A stretch of 64,000 nucleotides of DNA. It comes from Hoeflea sp. YIM 152468. GTDB lineage: Bacteria > Pseudomonadota > Alphaproteobacteria > Rhizobiales > Rhizobiaceae. Shown one piece after another: positions 35,565 to 45,835 of this stretch. How positions within the stretch are numbered: position 1 is the first letter of the stretch; each line of letters opens with the position of its first letter. Made by a program: the position numbers and the translations under genes. The stretch spans positions 186,001-250,000 of the forward strand of contig NZ_JARGET010000005.1 of assembly GCF_029210485.1 (NCBI RefSeq), in the 5' to 3' direction. The notes below the pieces were generated by a model that did not search any database, was not told the origin of the DNA, and saw only the letters and a list, made by a program, of their open reading frames with translations.

Positions 35565-36863
35565 CTACCCGAGATGCGGATAGAGAGGGAAACGGTCTGT
35601 CAGAGCCATGACCTTGGCTTTCACCGCGGCCTCGACCTCGGCGTTGCCGTCGTCCGAACCGGCAGCCTTGAGGCCGTCGAGCACCTCGAGAATCAAGGCG
35701 CCGATTTCGCGGAATTCGGCCTGACCGAAACCACGGGTGGTTCCCGCCGGAGTGCCGAGGCGAACGCCGGAGGTGATCGTGGGTTTTTCCGGATCGTTGG
35801 GGACGCCGTTCTTGTTGCAGGTGATGAAGGCGCGTCCGAGCGCATCTTCCGACGCCTTGCCGGTCAGGTTCTTGGGTCTGAGATCAACCAGCATCAGATG
35901 GGTATCGGTGCCGCCGGACACGATCTCAAGACCACCTGCGACGAGGGTTTCCGCAAGCGCTTCGGCGTTGCGCACAACATTTGCGCTGTAAGTCTTGAAT
36001 TCCGGCGTCAGCGCCTCGCCGAAGGCGACGGCCTTGGCGGCGATCACGTGCATCAGCGGACCACCTTGCAGACCGGGGAACACCGCCGAATTGATCTTCT
36101 TGGCGATGTCCTCGTCATTGGTCAGAACCAGGCCGCCACGTGGGCCGCGCAAGGTCTTGTGGGTCGTCGAGGTTGCGACATGGGCATGCGGGAACGGGCT
36201 CGGGTGCGCGCCGCCGGCCACAAGACCGGCGAAATGGGCCATGTCGACCCAGAGAATGGCATCGACGGCATCGGCAATGGCGCGGAACCGGGCAAAGTCG
36301 ATGCGGCGTGAATAGGCGGATCCGCCGGCAATAATGATGCGCGGCTTGTGCTCGCGGGCGAGTGCTTCCACCTGATCGTAATCGATCGTACCGGTGGCCA
36401 GATCGAGACCGTAGTGAACCGCATTGAACCATTTGCCGGAGAGATTGGGCCGGGCGCCGTGCGTGAGATGGCCGCCAGCGTCGAGACTCATCCCAAGAAG
36501 CGTGTCGCCGGGCTTTGCCAAGGCAAGAAGCACCGCCTGATTGGCCTGCGAACCGGAATTGGGCTGCACATTGGCAAACCCGCAGTCGAACAGTTGCTTG
36601 ACCCGGTCAATCGCCAGGTTCTCGGCGACATCGACGAAGTGACAGCCGCCATAATAGCGTCGGCCCGGATAGCCTTCGGCATATTTGTTGGTCATGACCG
36701 AGCCTTGCGCTTCAAGCACGGCGCGGGAGACGATGTTTTCCGAAGCGATCAACTCGATTTCGTGACGCTGGCGACCCAGTTCGCTATGAATCGAACCATA
36801 GAGGTCCGGGTCGGATTCAACCAAAGGCCGATTGAAGAGGGCGGCAGAAGTCGCGTTGGACAT
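35565..36863 (-). CDS. glyA: Serine hydroxymethyltransferase
   Basis: PLP enzyme that interconverts serine and glycine while charging tetrahydrofolate. The 432-residue protein has the substrate region [29 protein letters not shown], the PLP-lysine motif [14 protein letters not shown] (about residue 235) and [11 protein letters not shown] near the C-terminus. The ATG at 36863 ([10 protein letters not shown]) was chosen over an upstream in-frame start at 36908. It is the first gene of the glyA-nrdR-ribD-ribE operon. The 259-base gap before the next gene contains the ldtP terminator. Confidence 0.97.
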   Translation of the reverse strand: MSNATSAALFNRPLVESDPDLYGSIHSELGRQRHEIELIASENIVSRAVLEAQGSVMTNKYAEGYPGRRYYGGCHFVDVAENLAIDRVKQLFDCGFANVQPNSGSQANQAVLLALAKPGDTLLGMSLDAGGHLTHGARPNLSGKWFNAVHYGLDLATGTIDYDQVEALAREHKPRIIIAGGSAYSRRIDFARFRAIADAVDAILWVDMAHFAGLVAGGAHPSPFPHAHVATSTTHKTLRGPRGGLVLTNDEDIAKKINSAVFPGLQGGPLMHVIAAKAVAFGEALTPEFKTYSANVVRNAEALAETLVAGGLEIVSGGTDTHLMLVDLRPKNLTGKASEDALGRAFITCNKNGVPNDPEKPTITSGVRLGTPAGTTRGFGQAEFREIGALILEVLDGLKAAGSDDGNAEVEAAVKAKVMALTDRFPLYPHLG

Positions 36864-37043
36864 ATTCCAGGTTCCTTGTCTGGCTAGGGTCTGGCAGAGC
36901 GCCGGCATGGACTTGGCAGCGCTCCGGAAAGCTGTTCGAATCCGGTCCGCAATTCATGTCAGCCCGGTGGTGGCTGTTTAACCCTGTCGCACGACAAGGG
37001 CAACATCCGCCAGCCTGATTGCGTCATTGCGGCGCGCCCATGA

Positions 37044-37095
37044 AAAAGCCGCTCCTTCAGCCGCCCGGAATGGGCAGTTGAAGGAGCGGCTCTCA
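37044..37095 (-). terminator. Rho-independent terminator of the L,D-transpeptidase gene
   Basis: Long inverted repeat: on the minus strand AGCCGCTCCTTCA, an 18-base loop, TGAAGGAGCGGCT, then TTTTTC. It lies about 30 bases after the stop codon. Confidence 0.85.
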
Positions 37096-37122
37096 AATCA
37101 GGGCGTGCTCGAGCAGGCGGGC

Positions 37123-38394
37123 TCAGCGCAACGCCAGTTCCTCGACACCATCACGCTGATAGACGTCGTCGCGGAACTGGACAACGCCGTCCTCCGACGC
37201 CCAGGCGGAGAAATAGGTGAAATAGACCGGCACCGGGGTGGACAGTTCAATGACCTTGTTTTCGCGCGACGCAATCGTCGCTTCAATTGCCTGACGATTC
37301 CAGCCCGGGGTGTCCCTGAGCAGCCAGGTGTTGAGGTCGCGGACATTCTGAACCCGCACACAGCCTGAGGATTCAAACCGCATCAGCTTGTTGAACACAC
37401 CCTGCTGCGGCGTGTCATGCATGTAGACCGCGTGGGGATTGTGAAAATTGATCTTGGTCGAGGACATGGCGTTGCCCTTGCCCGGGTCCTGACGGAACAT
37501 CAGAGCAGGCGCCTTCTCGGCATTCCAGTCAATCGTTTCCGGAGCCACTTCCTCGCCCTTGTTGTCGAACAGGCGGATGTTGTTGCGCGTCAGATAGGTC
37601 GGATCCTTGCGCATCAGCGGCACGATATCCTTCTCGATGATCGAACGCGGCGAGGTCCAGTAGGGATTGAGGATGATTTCGTGAATCTTCGAATTGAGAA
37701 TCGGTGTCTGGCGATCGATCTTGCCGACGATCGCGGTATGGCGCAGCACCACGCTGCCATTCTCCACAGCCTCAATCTGGGCCGCGGGGATGTTGACCAT
37801 GACATACCGGTCACCAAGGAAACCCGACATCGACCGCAACCGGACCAGATTGGTCTCGAGCTGGCCAAGACGCACATCCGCCGACACATTGAGGGCCTGA
37901 TAGGAATAGCTGCCCAGCACACCATCCGGCGGAAGGCCGTGACGAGCCTGGAATTTCTTCACGGCACCGTCGACATAGGAATCAAACGCATTGGACAGCC
38001 CGGCGCTCTGATCGAGGTCGCCAGACGCCATCAACCGCTGGCGCAGGATACGAACCTCAGGCTCGGAAACCCCCATCTTCAGCTTCTTGGTTGCCGGCAC
38101 GAACGGCCAGCCGCCGCGCGCAACGAGGTTCTGGTAGTCGAAAATCGCGCGTTCGACAAAAGCGATCGTATCGGTGCTGACAATGGGATGCCGGGTGGCG
38201 GTTTCGGCGACAGAGCGCGAACTCTTGGCATCAAACTGGTCATCCCAGGCTCCACGCCGCGGCGAGTTGATGATGTCCTGGATCATGGTCTGGGCTAATG
38301 CCGGACCGCTGGTCACCGCTGCGGCGGCCATGGCAACAGCGCCGCTCATCAGCCGGCGGCGCGAAAGTTTGTCTAATCCGGTTGCCTTGGTCAT
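37123..38394 (-). CDS. ldtP: L,D-transpeptidase (YkuD domain, LdtD/YcbB-like)
   Basis: A 423-residue exported murein cross-linking enzyme. The N-terminus carries a twin-arginine-like signal (SRRRLMSGA, hydrophobic stretch, cleavage near GPALA, about residue 34). A peptidoglycan-binding domain follows (EVRILRQRLMASGDL ... VKKFQARHGLPPDGVLG, about 110-165), then the YkuD catalytic domain with HDTPQQG and the nucleophile in SSGCVRV (about residue 370), the YcbB variant of SHGC. The name LdtP is inferred from the nearby LdtR-type regulator. The ATG at 38394 follows a 552-base upstream region containing a palindrome and repeat copy E. Confidence 0.85.
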   Translation of the reverse strand: MTKATGLDKLSRRRLMSGAVAMAAAAVTSGPALAQTMIQDIINSPRRGAWDDQFDAKSSRSVAETATRHPIVSTDTIAFVERAIFDYQNLVARGGWPFVPATKKLKMGVSEPEVRILRQRLMASGDLDQSAGLSNAFDSYVDGAVKKFQARHGLPPDGVLGSYSYQALNVSADVRLGQLETNLVRLRSMSGFLGDRYVMVNIPAAQIEAVENGSVVLRHTAIVGKIDRQTPILNSKIHEIILNPYWTSPRSIIEKDIVPLMRKDPTYLTRNNIRLFDNKGEEVAPETIDWNAEKAPALMFRQDPGKGNAMSSTKINFHNPHAVYMHDTPQQGVFNKLMRFESSGCVRVQNVRDLNTWLLRDTPGWNRQAIEATIASRENKVIELSTPVPVYFTYFSAWASEDGVVQFRDDVYQRDGVEELALR

Positions 38395-38452
38395 GCGAAA
38401 TCCACCATGCATCTAGTCTGGCGTTAAAAACGGTAGGCTTGAGTACCATTGT

Positions 38453-38462
38453 TAACGTTAAA
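38453..38462. promoter_or_regulatory. Palindrome TTAACGTTAA upstream of ldtP
   Basis: Perfect 10-base palindrome 58 bases before the ldtP start, in an A/T-rich stretch (TTGTTAACGTTAAAAAATGG). It is a candidate operator for the LdtR-type MarR regulator encoded next door, but I cannot match it to a known LdtR site from memory. Confidence 0.3.
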
Positions 38463-38648
38463 AAATGGGAACCAAAAGCGATCCCCCAAGCCCCATGCGA
38501 CACATTTGCGTGACCGCAAGACATTGAGCGGATCTCATGGACCCATCCTCAGCCGTCAGCTTTGTTGCTGTTTATACCGTGTTCACGGCAATATGGCCAA
38601 TTCATGGTTGGCTGGAATTCAGTGACAGGGGAATACCGCTGGCGCTTA

Positions 38649-38747
38649 AGCGCGTCGCATCAAACCGGTTCCGGTGACGCGCTGTAGGCTCTTTGTTGAG
38701 GCATGTCGTTGTCGCAAAACCGCTGCACACTTTTGCGCGACATGCAC
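38649..38747 (+). repeat. RIME-like bipartite palindromic repeat, copy E
   Basis: The first dyad, AGCGCGTC...GACGCGCT (about 38649-38683), is followed by the linker GTAGGCTCTTTGTTGAG. The second dyad is GCATGTCGTTGTCGCAAAA ... TTTTGCGCGACATGC (38701-38745). This second half matches a form I remember as widespread in rhizobial intergenic regions. Unlike B, C and D it is 200 bases from the nearest gene end (ldtR). Confidence 0.8.
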
Positions 38748-38892
38748 TAGCAGTCGGCAGAATCGGGCGATTGGCGGCTCACCACATCGGCGCAAGCATT
38801 GCCACACAGGCCTCGACGCAATGGAAACCGGTGTCCGCTCGAATCACGGATGCACAAGTGAGACCGAAATCCTCGCGGATGTGGCGGACAGC

Positions 38893-38922
38893 AAAACGGC
38901 GGGTCTGACGCCCGCCGTTTCA
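38893..38922 (-). terminator. Rho-independent terminator of ldtR
   Basis: AAACGGCGGG ... CCCGCCGTTT, ten-base arms, followed on the minus strand by TTTTG. It lies about 25 bases after the MarR-family stop codon. Confidence 0.75.
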
Positions 38923-38946
38923 AAGCCTGGATCAGGATCGCCTCGA

Positions 38947-39471
38947 TCAAAGACGATACTGGATCTGATCGTTCCAGAACCGGTCCAGACGCTGCATCAG
39001 CTTGTTGAGTTCCTCGAACTCGCTGGTGCCGATGCCGCCGACCTTGGCAATCGAGTTGATGTGCCGGTCGTAAAGCGCTGTCACGGTTTCGGCAATTTCG
39101 ATGCCGTGCTCGGTCAGGCTGATGCGAACCGCCCGTCGATCGACGCGTGAGCGCTGGTGATTGATGTAGCCCAGGTCCACCAGTTTCTTCAGATTGTAGG
39201 AAACATTGGAGCCAAGATAATAGCCGCGGCTTCTCAATTCGCCCGCCGTCAACTCCGAATTGCCGATGTTGAACAGAAGCAGCGCCTGGATGGCATTGAT
39301 ATCGGTGCGGTTGGCGCGGTCGAATTCATCCTTGACCACATCCAGCAGGCGGCGGTGAAGCCGTTCGACCAGTTGCAATGATTCCAGATAGAGATCGCGA
39401 AGGACTTCGGACTCGGCGTTGACGGACGCTGGCTTTTGCCCCGGGGCAACTGCGGTATTGTTATATGACAT
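38947..39471 (-). CDS. ldtR: MarR-family regulator, LdtR-like
   Basis: A 174-residue winged-helix regulator. The DNA-binding part spans about residues 55-120 (LLLFNIGNSELTAGELRSRGYYLGSNVSYNLKKLVDLGYI, then the wing RSRVDRRAVRISLTEHG). This sequence and its position upstream of an L,D-transpeptidase gene match LdtR, described in Liberibacter and Sinorhizobium as controlling cell-wall L,D-transpeptidation and stress tolerance; the assignment rests on recall and context. It may regulate ldtP and itself. Confidence 0.85.
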   Translation of the reverse strand: MSYNNTAVAPGQKPASVNAESEVLRDLYLESLQLVERLHRRLLDVVKDEFDRANRTDINAIQALLLFNIGNSELTAGELRSRGYYLGSNVSYNLKKLVDLGYINHQRSRVDRRAVRISLTEHGIEIAETVTALYDRHINSIAKVGGIGTSEFEELNKLMQRLDRFWNDQIQYRL

Positions 39472-39595
39472 GATGACTGCCTCACTGTTGTGGTGGCGGC
39501 TTTTGTTCCCGCCTTGAGACAGACCCTATCGAATACGCCTAAAATTCTACTTAAACTGCAAGCTTAACAGCGGGTTACCTGAGGCCTACCGGCAA

Positions 39596-40042
39596 TCAAA
39601 GTGAATCAGGTCTTACCAGCCTGACGGCCTGACGCCGCTTGATCAGCAAGGCCACCCGGAATCCGAGATAGACCGAGATCACCAGCGCGTGGGCGATCAC
39701 CAACATCGGGCGCTCGCCAAACCAGATCGGGAATCCTTCATGCATGATGATTTCGGACCCTGCCGCCACCACCCAGATGACCGGGCCCCAGGAGACCTGC
39801 ATCCACAGTCCGACCGCGGCCACCGGCAGCAGCACCGCCAGCGAAGCGGACGCCAGTTGCCAGTAAGATGGTATCAGGTCGAAACGGTACATGCCGCCAT
39901 CGGAATAGCCGATCAGGCGACCCCAGTACTGCAGGCCGGCGAAGAGACAGCTCAGCGCCACCAGCCGCCCAAACAGCCGGAAACTGGCTTCAAGCGCGCC
40001 GGTGTCCGTATCCGGCGCGGTGCCAATCTGCAGTATCGCCAT
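39596..40042 (-). CDS. DUF6163-like four-helix membrane protein
   Basis: A 148-residue protein with four predicted membrane helices (about residues 24-42, 62-82, 86-100 and 110-130) and a basic C-terminus (LIKRRQAVRLVRPDSL). It resembles the DUF6163 family found next to ldtR and hemB in rhizobia; function unknown. It lies upstream of ldtR on the same strand with a 124-base gap, and is divergent from hemB. Confidence 0.7.
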   Translation of the reverse strand: MAILQIGTAPDTDTGALEASFRLFGRLVALSCLFAGLQYWGRLIGYSDGGMYRFDLIPSYWQLASASLAVLLPVAAVGLWMQVSWGPVIWVVAAGSEIIMHEGFPIWFGERPMLVIAHALVISVYLGFRVALLIKRRQAVRLVRPDSL

Positions 40043-40262
40043 GGATGACGTCTCCTTATTCCCGCCTGCGGAAACCTATCCGCACGCCTGCCAGGCCGCA
40101 GTCATACCCAATCCGGCAATTGGGGCAACCCCGCGCCCAAGGTGAGATGATATGTCCGGCTTGACCACCCTGCCCCGGCTACGGTCTAAAGCATCAGACC
40201 AGAGACTGCGCGAGGGGCTGGGTTTACGCCGGCTGCGCCACTGAAGCCCAAGGATATTACTG

Positions 40263-41318
40263 ATGAGCAAACACTCCAAGCATACGGAAGCAGGGTTGAC
40301 GGCGGCGGCAGCCATCGATGTCGATGAGATCACCGGCCGCCGACGCATGCGGCGTACCCGCGTCGCCGACTGGTCGCGGCGGCTTGTGCGCGAAACCCGG
40401 CTGAGTGTCGACGACCTGATCTGGCCGATCTTCATCATTCCTGGCACGAACATCACCGAACCGATTGACGCCATGCCCGGCGTCAGCCGGATGAGCGTGG
40501 ACAAGGCGGTGGAAGCGGCCAAGATGGCGGCCGATCTCGGCATTCCGGCGCTCGCCACCTTTCCCAATGAAGAGATGGACAGACGCGACGCGACCGGTTC
40601 GCACGTGCTCGATCCGGACAATCTGATCAATCAGGCCACAAGAGCCATCAAGAAGGCCGTGCCCAATCTCGGCATCATCACCGATGTGGCGCTCGATCCA
40701 TTCACAGATCACGGCCATGACGGCATCCTGCGCGATGGCGAGATCGTCAATGACGAGACCGTGCGCCAGATCGCCGCCGCTGCCGTGCATCAGGCCGACG
40801 CGGGCGCTGACATCATCTCGCCCTCGGACATGATGGACGGACGCATCGGCGCAATCCGCCGGGCTCTGGATGCCAGTGGCCACCAGAACGTTGCGATCAT
40901 GTCCTACGCGACCAAATTCGCGTCAGCCTGCTACGGCCCCTACCGCGAGGCGATCGGCACCTCGGGGCTGTTGAAGGGCGACAAGCGGACCTATTACCTC
41001 GATCCATCCAACGCCATCGAAGCCGTCCGCGATGCAGGTCTCGACGTCGACGAAGGCGCGGACATGCTGATCGTCAAGCCCGGCCTGCCCTATCTCGACA
41101 TCTGCCGGGCGCTCAAGGACAGCTACGGCCTGCCAACCTTCGCCTATCAGGTGTCGGGTGAATATTCGATGATCAAGGCAGGGGCTGCGGCGGGCTACAT
41201 CGACGGCGAGCGGATCATGATGGAGAAGCTGCTGGCGTTCAAACGGGCCGGCTGCGATGGCATCCTGACCTATTTCGCGCCCGAAGCCGCACGGCTGATC
41301 GGCAAAGGCCTCGGCTGA
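40263..41318 (+). CDS. hemB: Delta-aminolevulinic acid dehydratase (porphobilinogen synthase)
   Basis: Condenses two 5-aminolevulinate molecules into porphobilinogen in heme synthesis. The 351-residue protein contains the two active-site lysines in SYATKFASACYGP (about residue 218) and LIVKPGLPYLD (about 273). At the metal site the sequence is DPFTDHGHDGIL, with aspartates where zinc enzymes have cysteines, indicating the Mg2+-dependent type known from rhizobia. The start at 40263 has AAGGA nine bases upstream. Confidence 0.97.
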   Translation: MSKHSKHTEAGLTAAAAIDVDEITGRRRMRRTRVADWSRRLVRETRLSVDDLIWPIFIIPGTNITEPIDAMPGVSRMSVDKAVEAAKMAADLGIPALATFPNEEMDRRDATGSHVLDPDNLINQATRAIKKAVPNLGIITDVALDPFTDHGHDGILRDGEIVNDETVRQIAAAAVHQADAGADIISPSDMMDGRIGAIRRALDASGHQNVAIMSYATKFASACYGPYREAIGTSGLLKGDKRTYYLDPSNAIEAVRDAGLDVDEGADMLIVKPGLPYLDICRALKDSYGLPTFAYQVSGEYSMIKAGAAAGYIDGERIMMEKLLAFKRAGCDGILTYFAPEAARLIGKGLG

Positions 41319-41431
41319 ATGCATCAGCGTTGGCAGAGCAAAGCTGGCAGCCTACCCTTTAATTGCCGGTCTCGAGTTCCTACATCTGCCGGGTTGCGGA
41401 CGCTCTGTCCGCCCCACAGCAGGAGTGCCTC

Positions 41432-41902
41432 GTGAGCCAACCGTTCCCAGATCGCGCAGATCAGCCAACCCTTGGCGCCTATGACGACATCGCGCTGTAT
41501 GACGGTGTGCGCACCAAGCGCGTGCTGGCGTTTTTCATCGATTACGCCATCGTGCTGGCGCTGTGCGTGCCGATGGCGGTGCTGGTGTTCTTCATCGGCA
41601 TCTTCACGCTGGGTCTGGGGTTCCTTCTCTATCCGGTGCTGTTCCTGCTGGTCGCCATTCCCTATGTCGGCCTCACAATGGGCGGGCCGACCCAGGCCAC
41701 GCCCGGCATGCGGATGATGGGCATCCGCGTCGTCCGGCTCGATGGCCGCCCGGTCGACTTCATGCTCGCCATCGTCCATGGCGTGCTGTTCTGGGCGCTC
41801 AACGCCGTATTGACCCCGTTCATCCTGCTCGCCACCCTGGTGCTCGACCGCAAGCGGACCGTGCACGACTGGATGCTCGGCACCGTCGTGGTGCGGGGGT
41901 AG
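41432..41902 (+). CDS. RDD family membrane protein
   Basis: A 156-residue protein of the RDD family. It has a cytoplasmic N-terminus, then the RDD-type segment RVLAFFIDYAIVLAL, a second helix (LGLGFLLYPVLFLLVAIPYVGL), the conserved TPGMRMMGIRVVRLDG loop and two further hydrophobic stretches, ending DRKRTVHDWMLGTVVV. Function is unknown, possibly transport or membrane scaffolding. A GTG at 41432 has GGAG eight bases upstream and is preferred to the earlier ATG at 41363. It follows hemB on the same strand. Confidence 0.88.
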   Translation: MSQPFPDRADQPTLGAYDDIALYDGVRTKRVLAFFIDYAIVLALCVPMAVLVFFIGIFTLGLGFLLYPVLFLLVAIPYVGLTMGGPTQATPGMRMMGIRVVRLDGRPVDFMLAIVHGVLFWALNAVLTPFILLATLVLDRKRTVHDWMLGTVVVRG

Positions 41903-42212
41903 CTCCACCACAAGCCCTGGCGTTGCAGCCCGCCCCTCTCCCCTCGCAATCGCGGAAGTGATCGGCGGCCCGATGCAGGGTGTCTGTGTTGCAACAGGTG
42001 CAGACGGAAGCGGCTTTGGGACCCTGATCCTTGGCAACCGGTCGCTGGCTGGCGGCGAACCGTCAGGCGGATTGCCCGTTGCGCGGTTCGCTGAGCAATC
42101 GCACCGGCGATTGCGCCCAATCGACCGCATCTGAAATTTTCGTTCTAGGCGCAGGCCTGCGCGACACGGTAGAGTGGCGTTTAACACGCAACACCGGGGC
42201 CACCCTGTATCC
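41903..42212. other. Intergenic region without a recognised gene
   Basis: 310 bases between the RDD and SLC13 genes. Minus-strand open frames here are continuations of frames antisense to the neighbours. No terminator, repeat or RNA structure stands out. Confidence 0.5.
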
Positions 42213-44033
42213 ATGCAAGAGTTTCATCTCATCGCCACTTTTGTCATCATCGTGGCAACCATCATCACCTACGCCTCCGAGCGCTGGCCGATGGAGACAG
42301 TCTCGCTGGTGTCGCTCGCTGCCATTCTCAGCCTGTTCGGCTTCTTCCCCTTTTCCGACCCGGACGGTGTGGCGCTGCAACCCGAACAGCTGTTGTCCGG
42401 GTTTTCCAATCCAGCGCTGGCCACGGTCATCGCCCTGCTGATTGTCGGACAGGGGCTTTTTGCCACCGACGCGATTGAGGCCCCGGCGCGCAAGCTGGCC
42501 CAGATGGGCGGCGCCGCCACATTCCGGCCGCTGCTGTTCATCCTGGTTGGCGCCGGGGTGTGTTCGGCGTTTCTGAACAACACGCCGGTGGTGGTGATCT
42601 TCATCCCGATCCTGGTGGTCATCTCGGCGCAACGCTCGATCTCGGCGAGCCGCGTGTTCATGCCGCTGTCCTTCATCACCATTTTGGGCGGCATGACGAC
42701 GCTGATCGGGTCCTCGACCAATCTCCTGGTTGCCGGCGTGGTGCGCGATTATGGCATTGAGATCGGGTTTTTCGACATTACCGGCATGGGCATTCTGCTG
42801 GCGCTGGTGGGCGGTGTCTACGTGCTGGGTGTCCTGCCCCGGCTGCTGCCCGAGCGTCAGGCCGGGCTGGTGGTGGGCGCCAAATCCGGCGCGCAATTCA
42901 TCGGCGAAGTCACGCTGACGCGGGATCATCCCTTTGTCGGCATCACCGCCAGAGCGGGCATGTTCCCCGGTCTCGGCGAATTGACGCTGCGGCTTCTGCA
43001 ACGGCGCGACGTGCCGGTGCTGCCGCCGTTTGAGGATATGACACTGTCGGTTGGCGACACGCTGGTGGTGAGCGGCACCCGGCGCGCGTTTTCCAAGACC
43101 CTGGCGCGCGGCCGCGCCGGGCTGGAAGCCGAAGACGGTGCGGTTGCGACGTCCCAGCACGACCATCCGCCCGGGCCGGACTATCATCTGGCCGAAGCGG
43201 TAATCGCCCCGGGGTCGCGCTATGCCGGCCGAACCATCCAGCTTTCGGGCTTGCGGCCGCAATTCGGCATTTCCGTGCTCGGCGTTCAGCGCAAGAGCCG
43301 GATGGCGCGCTCCGCCATGTCCGATATCCGGCTCGAACCCGGCGACACCCTGCTGATCGGCGGGCCGATGGAAGCGATCAAGCTGCTGAGGGGCAATCAT
43401 GATCTGTTGCTGCTCGAGCACTCGGCCGAAGCGGTGCCGCAATCGCGCAAGGCTCGTATTGCGGTGGCGATCTTTAGCGCAATCATCGTGTTGTCGGCAT
43501 TCTCCATCGTGCCGATTGTGGTGGCAGCGATCTCCGGCGCGGTCCTGATGCTGCTGACCGGGTGCCTGACCATTTTGCAGGCCGGGCGCGCCTTCGACCG
43601 CCAGATCTTCCTGCTGGTCGGCTCATCGGTGGCTCTGGCCACAGCCCTGGAAGCCACCGGCGGCGCAGCGCTGATTGCCTCCAGCTCCTTGAGCCTGCTG
43701 CAAGGCGCCCCGGCAGGCGTCATTCTCTCAGGTCTGTTTCTGGTGATGGCGCTGCTGACCAATGTGCTGTCCAACAACGCCACGGCGGTGCTGTTCACGC
43801 CCATTGCCCTGGGCATCGCCAACGGCATGGACGTGTCTCCGGAACCCTTTGTCGCCGCCGTGATCTTTGCCTCGAACGCCTCGTTCGCCACCCCGATCGG
43901 GTACCAGACCAATCTGCTGGTGATGGGGCCCGGCCACTACCGGTTCAGCGATTTTTTGCGCGCAGGCACTCCGCTTGTGATCATCATCTGGTTGACCTTT
44001 TCGTTACTTGCGCCATGGTATTACGGACTATGA
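42213..44033 (+). CDS. SLC13/DASS-type permease with central TrkA-C (RCK_C) domains
   Basis: A 606-residue transporter. N-terminal and C-terminal membrane halves (about residues 5-190 and 410-600) carry the paired SNT-type motifs: [16 protein letters not shown] with [11 protein letters not shown], and [19 protein letters not shown] with [14 protein letters not shown]. Between them are two RCK_C regulatory domains (about 215-300, LTRDHPFVG to LVVSGTR; and 310-390, [14 protein letters not shown] to DTLLIGGP). The family moves dicarboxylates, sulfate or similar anions with sodium. The ATG at 42213 (MQEFHL) is used; an upstream start would add 13 polar residues. Confidence 0.9.
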   Translation: MQEFHLIATFVIIVATIITYASERWPMETVSLVSLAAILSLFGFFPFSDPDGVALQPEQLLSGFSNPALATVIALLIVGQGLFATDAIEAPARKLAQMGGAATFRPLLFILVGAGVCSAFLNNTPVVVIFIPILVVISAQRSISASRVFMPLSFITILGGMTTLIGSSTNLLVAGVVRDYGIEIGFFDITGMGILLALVGGVYVLGVLPRLLPERQAGLVVGAKSGAQFIGEVTLTRDHPFVGITARAGMFPGLGELTLRLLQRRDVPVLPPFEDMTLSVGDTLVVSGTRRAFSKTLARGRAGLEAEDGAVATSQHDHPPGPDYHLAEAVIAPGSRYAGRTIQLSGLRPQFGISVLGVQRKSRMARSAMSDIRLEPGDTLLIGGPMEAIKLLRGNHDLLLLEHSAEAVPQSRKARIAVAIFSAIIVLSAFSIVPIVVAAISGAVLMLLTGCLTILQAGRAFDRQIFLLVGSSVALATALEATGGAALIASSSLSLLQGAPAGVILSGLFLVMALLTNVLSNNATAVLFTPIALGIANGMDVSPEPFVAAVIFASNASFATPIGYQTNLLVMGPGHYRFSDFLRAGTPLVIIIWLTFSLLAPWYYGL

Positions 44034-44052
44034 TCAGCTTCGAAGCCCCGGC

Positions 44053-44802
44053 ATGATGAACAAACCTATCAATTCGCCGCAGTTTTTTCTGACCGCGCCT
44101 TCGGCATGTCCCTATCTTGAAGGGCACAGCGAGCGGAAGGTGTTCACCCATCTGGTGGGGGAGAAAGCTGCGGACCTGAACGATTTGCTGACCCAGGGCG
44201 GGTTCCGTCGATCACAGAACATTGCCTATCGACCGGCTTGCGAGAGCTGCCGTGCCTGCGTCTCGGTACGCATCCTCGCTGGGGAGTTCGAACCAACAAA
44301 ATCGATGCGGCGCAACCGGGCCATCAATGCCGACCTGGTGGCCAACGAATACCATGCCGAACCCTCGAGCGAGCAGTACAAACTGTTCCGCCGTTACCTC
44401 GACAGCCGTCATCAGCGTGGCGGCATGGCCGATATGAGCATCGGCGATTACGCGATGATGGTGGAGGATTCGCATGTCGAGACCCGGATCATCGAGTACC
44501 GCCTGCAGACCGAGGGCGACGGGCTGCGCGAGCGTCCGGCGGGTGAGCTGCTGGCTGTTGCGCTGACCGACCGGATGGGTGACGGGCTCTCCATGGTGTA
44601 CTCGTTTTACGAACCAGACGAGTCAGCCCGATCGCTGGGAACCTACATGATTCTTGACCATATCGCCCGGGCCCGGGCATCCGGCCTGCCGCATGTCTAT
44701 CTTGGCTATTGGGTCAAAGGCTCCCGCAAGATGGAATACAAGACCCGATTTCAGCCGCAGCAACACCTGATGGCGCAGGGCTGGCAGCGTTACGCGCCCT
44801 AG
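44053..44802 (+). CDS. bpt: Aspartate/glutamate leucyltransferase (arginyltransferase family)
   Basis: N-end-rule enzyme that adds leucine from tRNA to N-terminal Asp or Glu, marking proteins for ClpS/ClpAP. The 249-residue protein has [19 protein letters not shown] at the N-terminus, the cysteine pair in [21 protein letters not shown]-like FRRYLDSRH, and the C-terminal [15 protein letters not shown]. The gene starts at a double ATG (44053/44056), 19 bases after the SLC13 gene. Bacterial Bpt rather than eukaryotic-type Ate is inferred from the length. Confidence 0.92.
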   Translation: MMNKPINSPQFFLTAPSACPYLEGHSERKVFTHLVGEKAADLNDLLTQGGFRRSQNIAYRPACESCRACVSVRILAGEFEPTKSMRRNRAINADLVANEYHAEPSSEQYKLFRRYLDSRHQRGGMADMSIGDYAMMVEDSHVETRIIEYRLQTEGDGLRERPAGELLAVALTDRMGDGLSMVYSFYEPDESARSLGTYMILDHIARARASGLPHVYLGYWVKGSRKMEYKTRFQPQQHLMAQGWQRYAP

Positions 44803-44901
44803 GCCTCTGGCGGGCCTTTCCCTGACGGCTCCGGCGCGGCATCACCTCATCCTCAACATCCCATCGGCCGATTCCCGGTTTCATCAGTAAAGTTGCTCTT
44901 C

Positions 44902-45813
44902 ATGTCCGACCATTTTCAGCAAGCGGCCGACCACCGCAAGGGTCTTCTCATCACTGCCATCGGCGGGCTGGCACTGACCATCGACATTCCTCTGATCAAG
45001 CTGTCACAGGGCGAAGCCTGGTCTGTGGTCGCCTCTCGCGGCGGCTTGACCTTCTTTGCCGCCCTGATCATGTGGGCCGGCCTGCGGCTTTTCACCTCAA
45101 ATCGGGATCCGGTCATTCCGGGTCGAACCGGGTTGCTGGTGACCGGCCTGTACGGCATCGCCGCGGTCAGCTTCATGATGGCCGTGTTTCACACGACGAC
45201 GGCCAATCTGGTGTTCATCCTGGCCTTCAACCCGATGTTTGCAGCGCTGATTGGCTGGCTGCTGATTGGGGAGCGGCCGAAACCCCAAACCTTCGTGGCG
45301 ATGGCCGCAATGATCTTCGGCGTCGGCCTCATCGTGTCGGACGGGCTGCAGGCAGGCAACATGATCGGCAACCTGCTGGCCCTGTTTACATCGGTGATGC
45401 TGTCGCTGATCATCACCATCAGCCGGAAAGCGCGCACCGGCATGGGCTTTGCCCCGCTGTTTGCAGCCCTGGTCCCGTGCCTGGTCGGGCTGATCATGGT
45501 CGGCGGACCATCCGGGATCGTGTTGCCGCAACCGGGCTGGCTGGCACTCAACGGTCTCGTGATCATTCCCGTCGCGTTCTGGTGCCTTGCGACGGGACCG
45601 AAATACATTTCAGGACCGGAGGTCGCCATGTTCTATCTGCTTGAAACCATCCTGGCGCCGGTCTGGATGTGGATGATCTTCGCCGAAGCCCCGACGCGGC
45701 TTGGCCTGATCGGCGGCGCCATCATCGTCACCGCGCTGATCGCCCATTCGCTGTGGCAATTGTCCGCCCACCGGCGGGCCGCGCGGAGCTTCGCCCCACG
45801 CCATCCGATGTAA
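44902..45813 (+). CDS. EamA/DMT superfamily transporter
   Basis: A 303-residue permease with ten predicted membrane helices in two EamA repeats (about residues 12-142 and 152-290). The repeat ends are visible as GWLLIGERPKPQTFVAMAAM and ILAPVWMWMIFAEAPTRLG. Members export amino acids or other metabolites; the substrate is not predictable here. Start taken at ATG 44902 (MSDHFQQ). It is 99 bases after bpt on the same strand. Confidence 0.9.
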   Translation: MSDHFQQAADHRKGLLITAIGGLALTIDIPLIKLSQGEAWSVVASRGGLTFFAALIMWAGLRLFTSNRDPVIPGRTGLLVTGLYGIAAVSFMMAVFHTTTANLVFILAFNPMFAALIGWLLIGERPKPQTFVAMAAMIFGVGLIVSDGLQAGNMIGNLLALFTSVMLSLIITISRKARTGMGFAPLFAALVPCLVGLIMVGGPSGIVLPQPGWLALNGLVIIPVAFWCLATGPKYISGPEVAMFYLLETILAPVWMWMIFAEAPTRLGLIGGAIIVTALIAHSLWQLSAHRRAARSFAPRHPM

Positions 45814-45835
45814 CCCCCTGCCCTAATATCGTCGA

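Noticed and set aside
35040-36311. 423-residue plus-strand open frame over nrdR and glyA
   Set aside because: It spans two well-identified minus-strand genes and has no recognisable domains.
36864-37122. Riboswitch upstream of glyA
   Set aside because: No glycine, SAM/SAH or THF-type conserved core could be recognised; the only clear structure there is the ldtP terminator.
42063-43442. 459-residue minus-strand open frame over the SLC13 permease
   Set aside because: Composition is His/Arg/Gln-rich and featureless, while the plus-strand permease has all its transport motifs.
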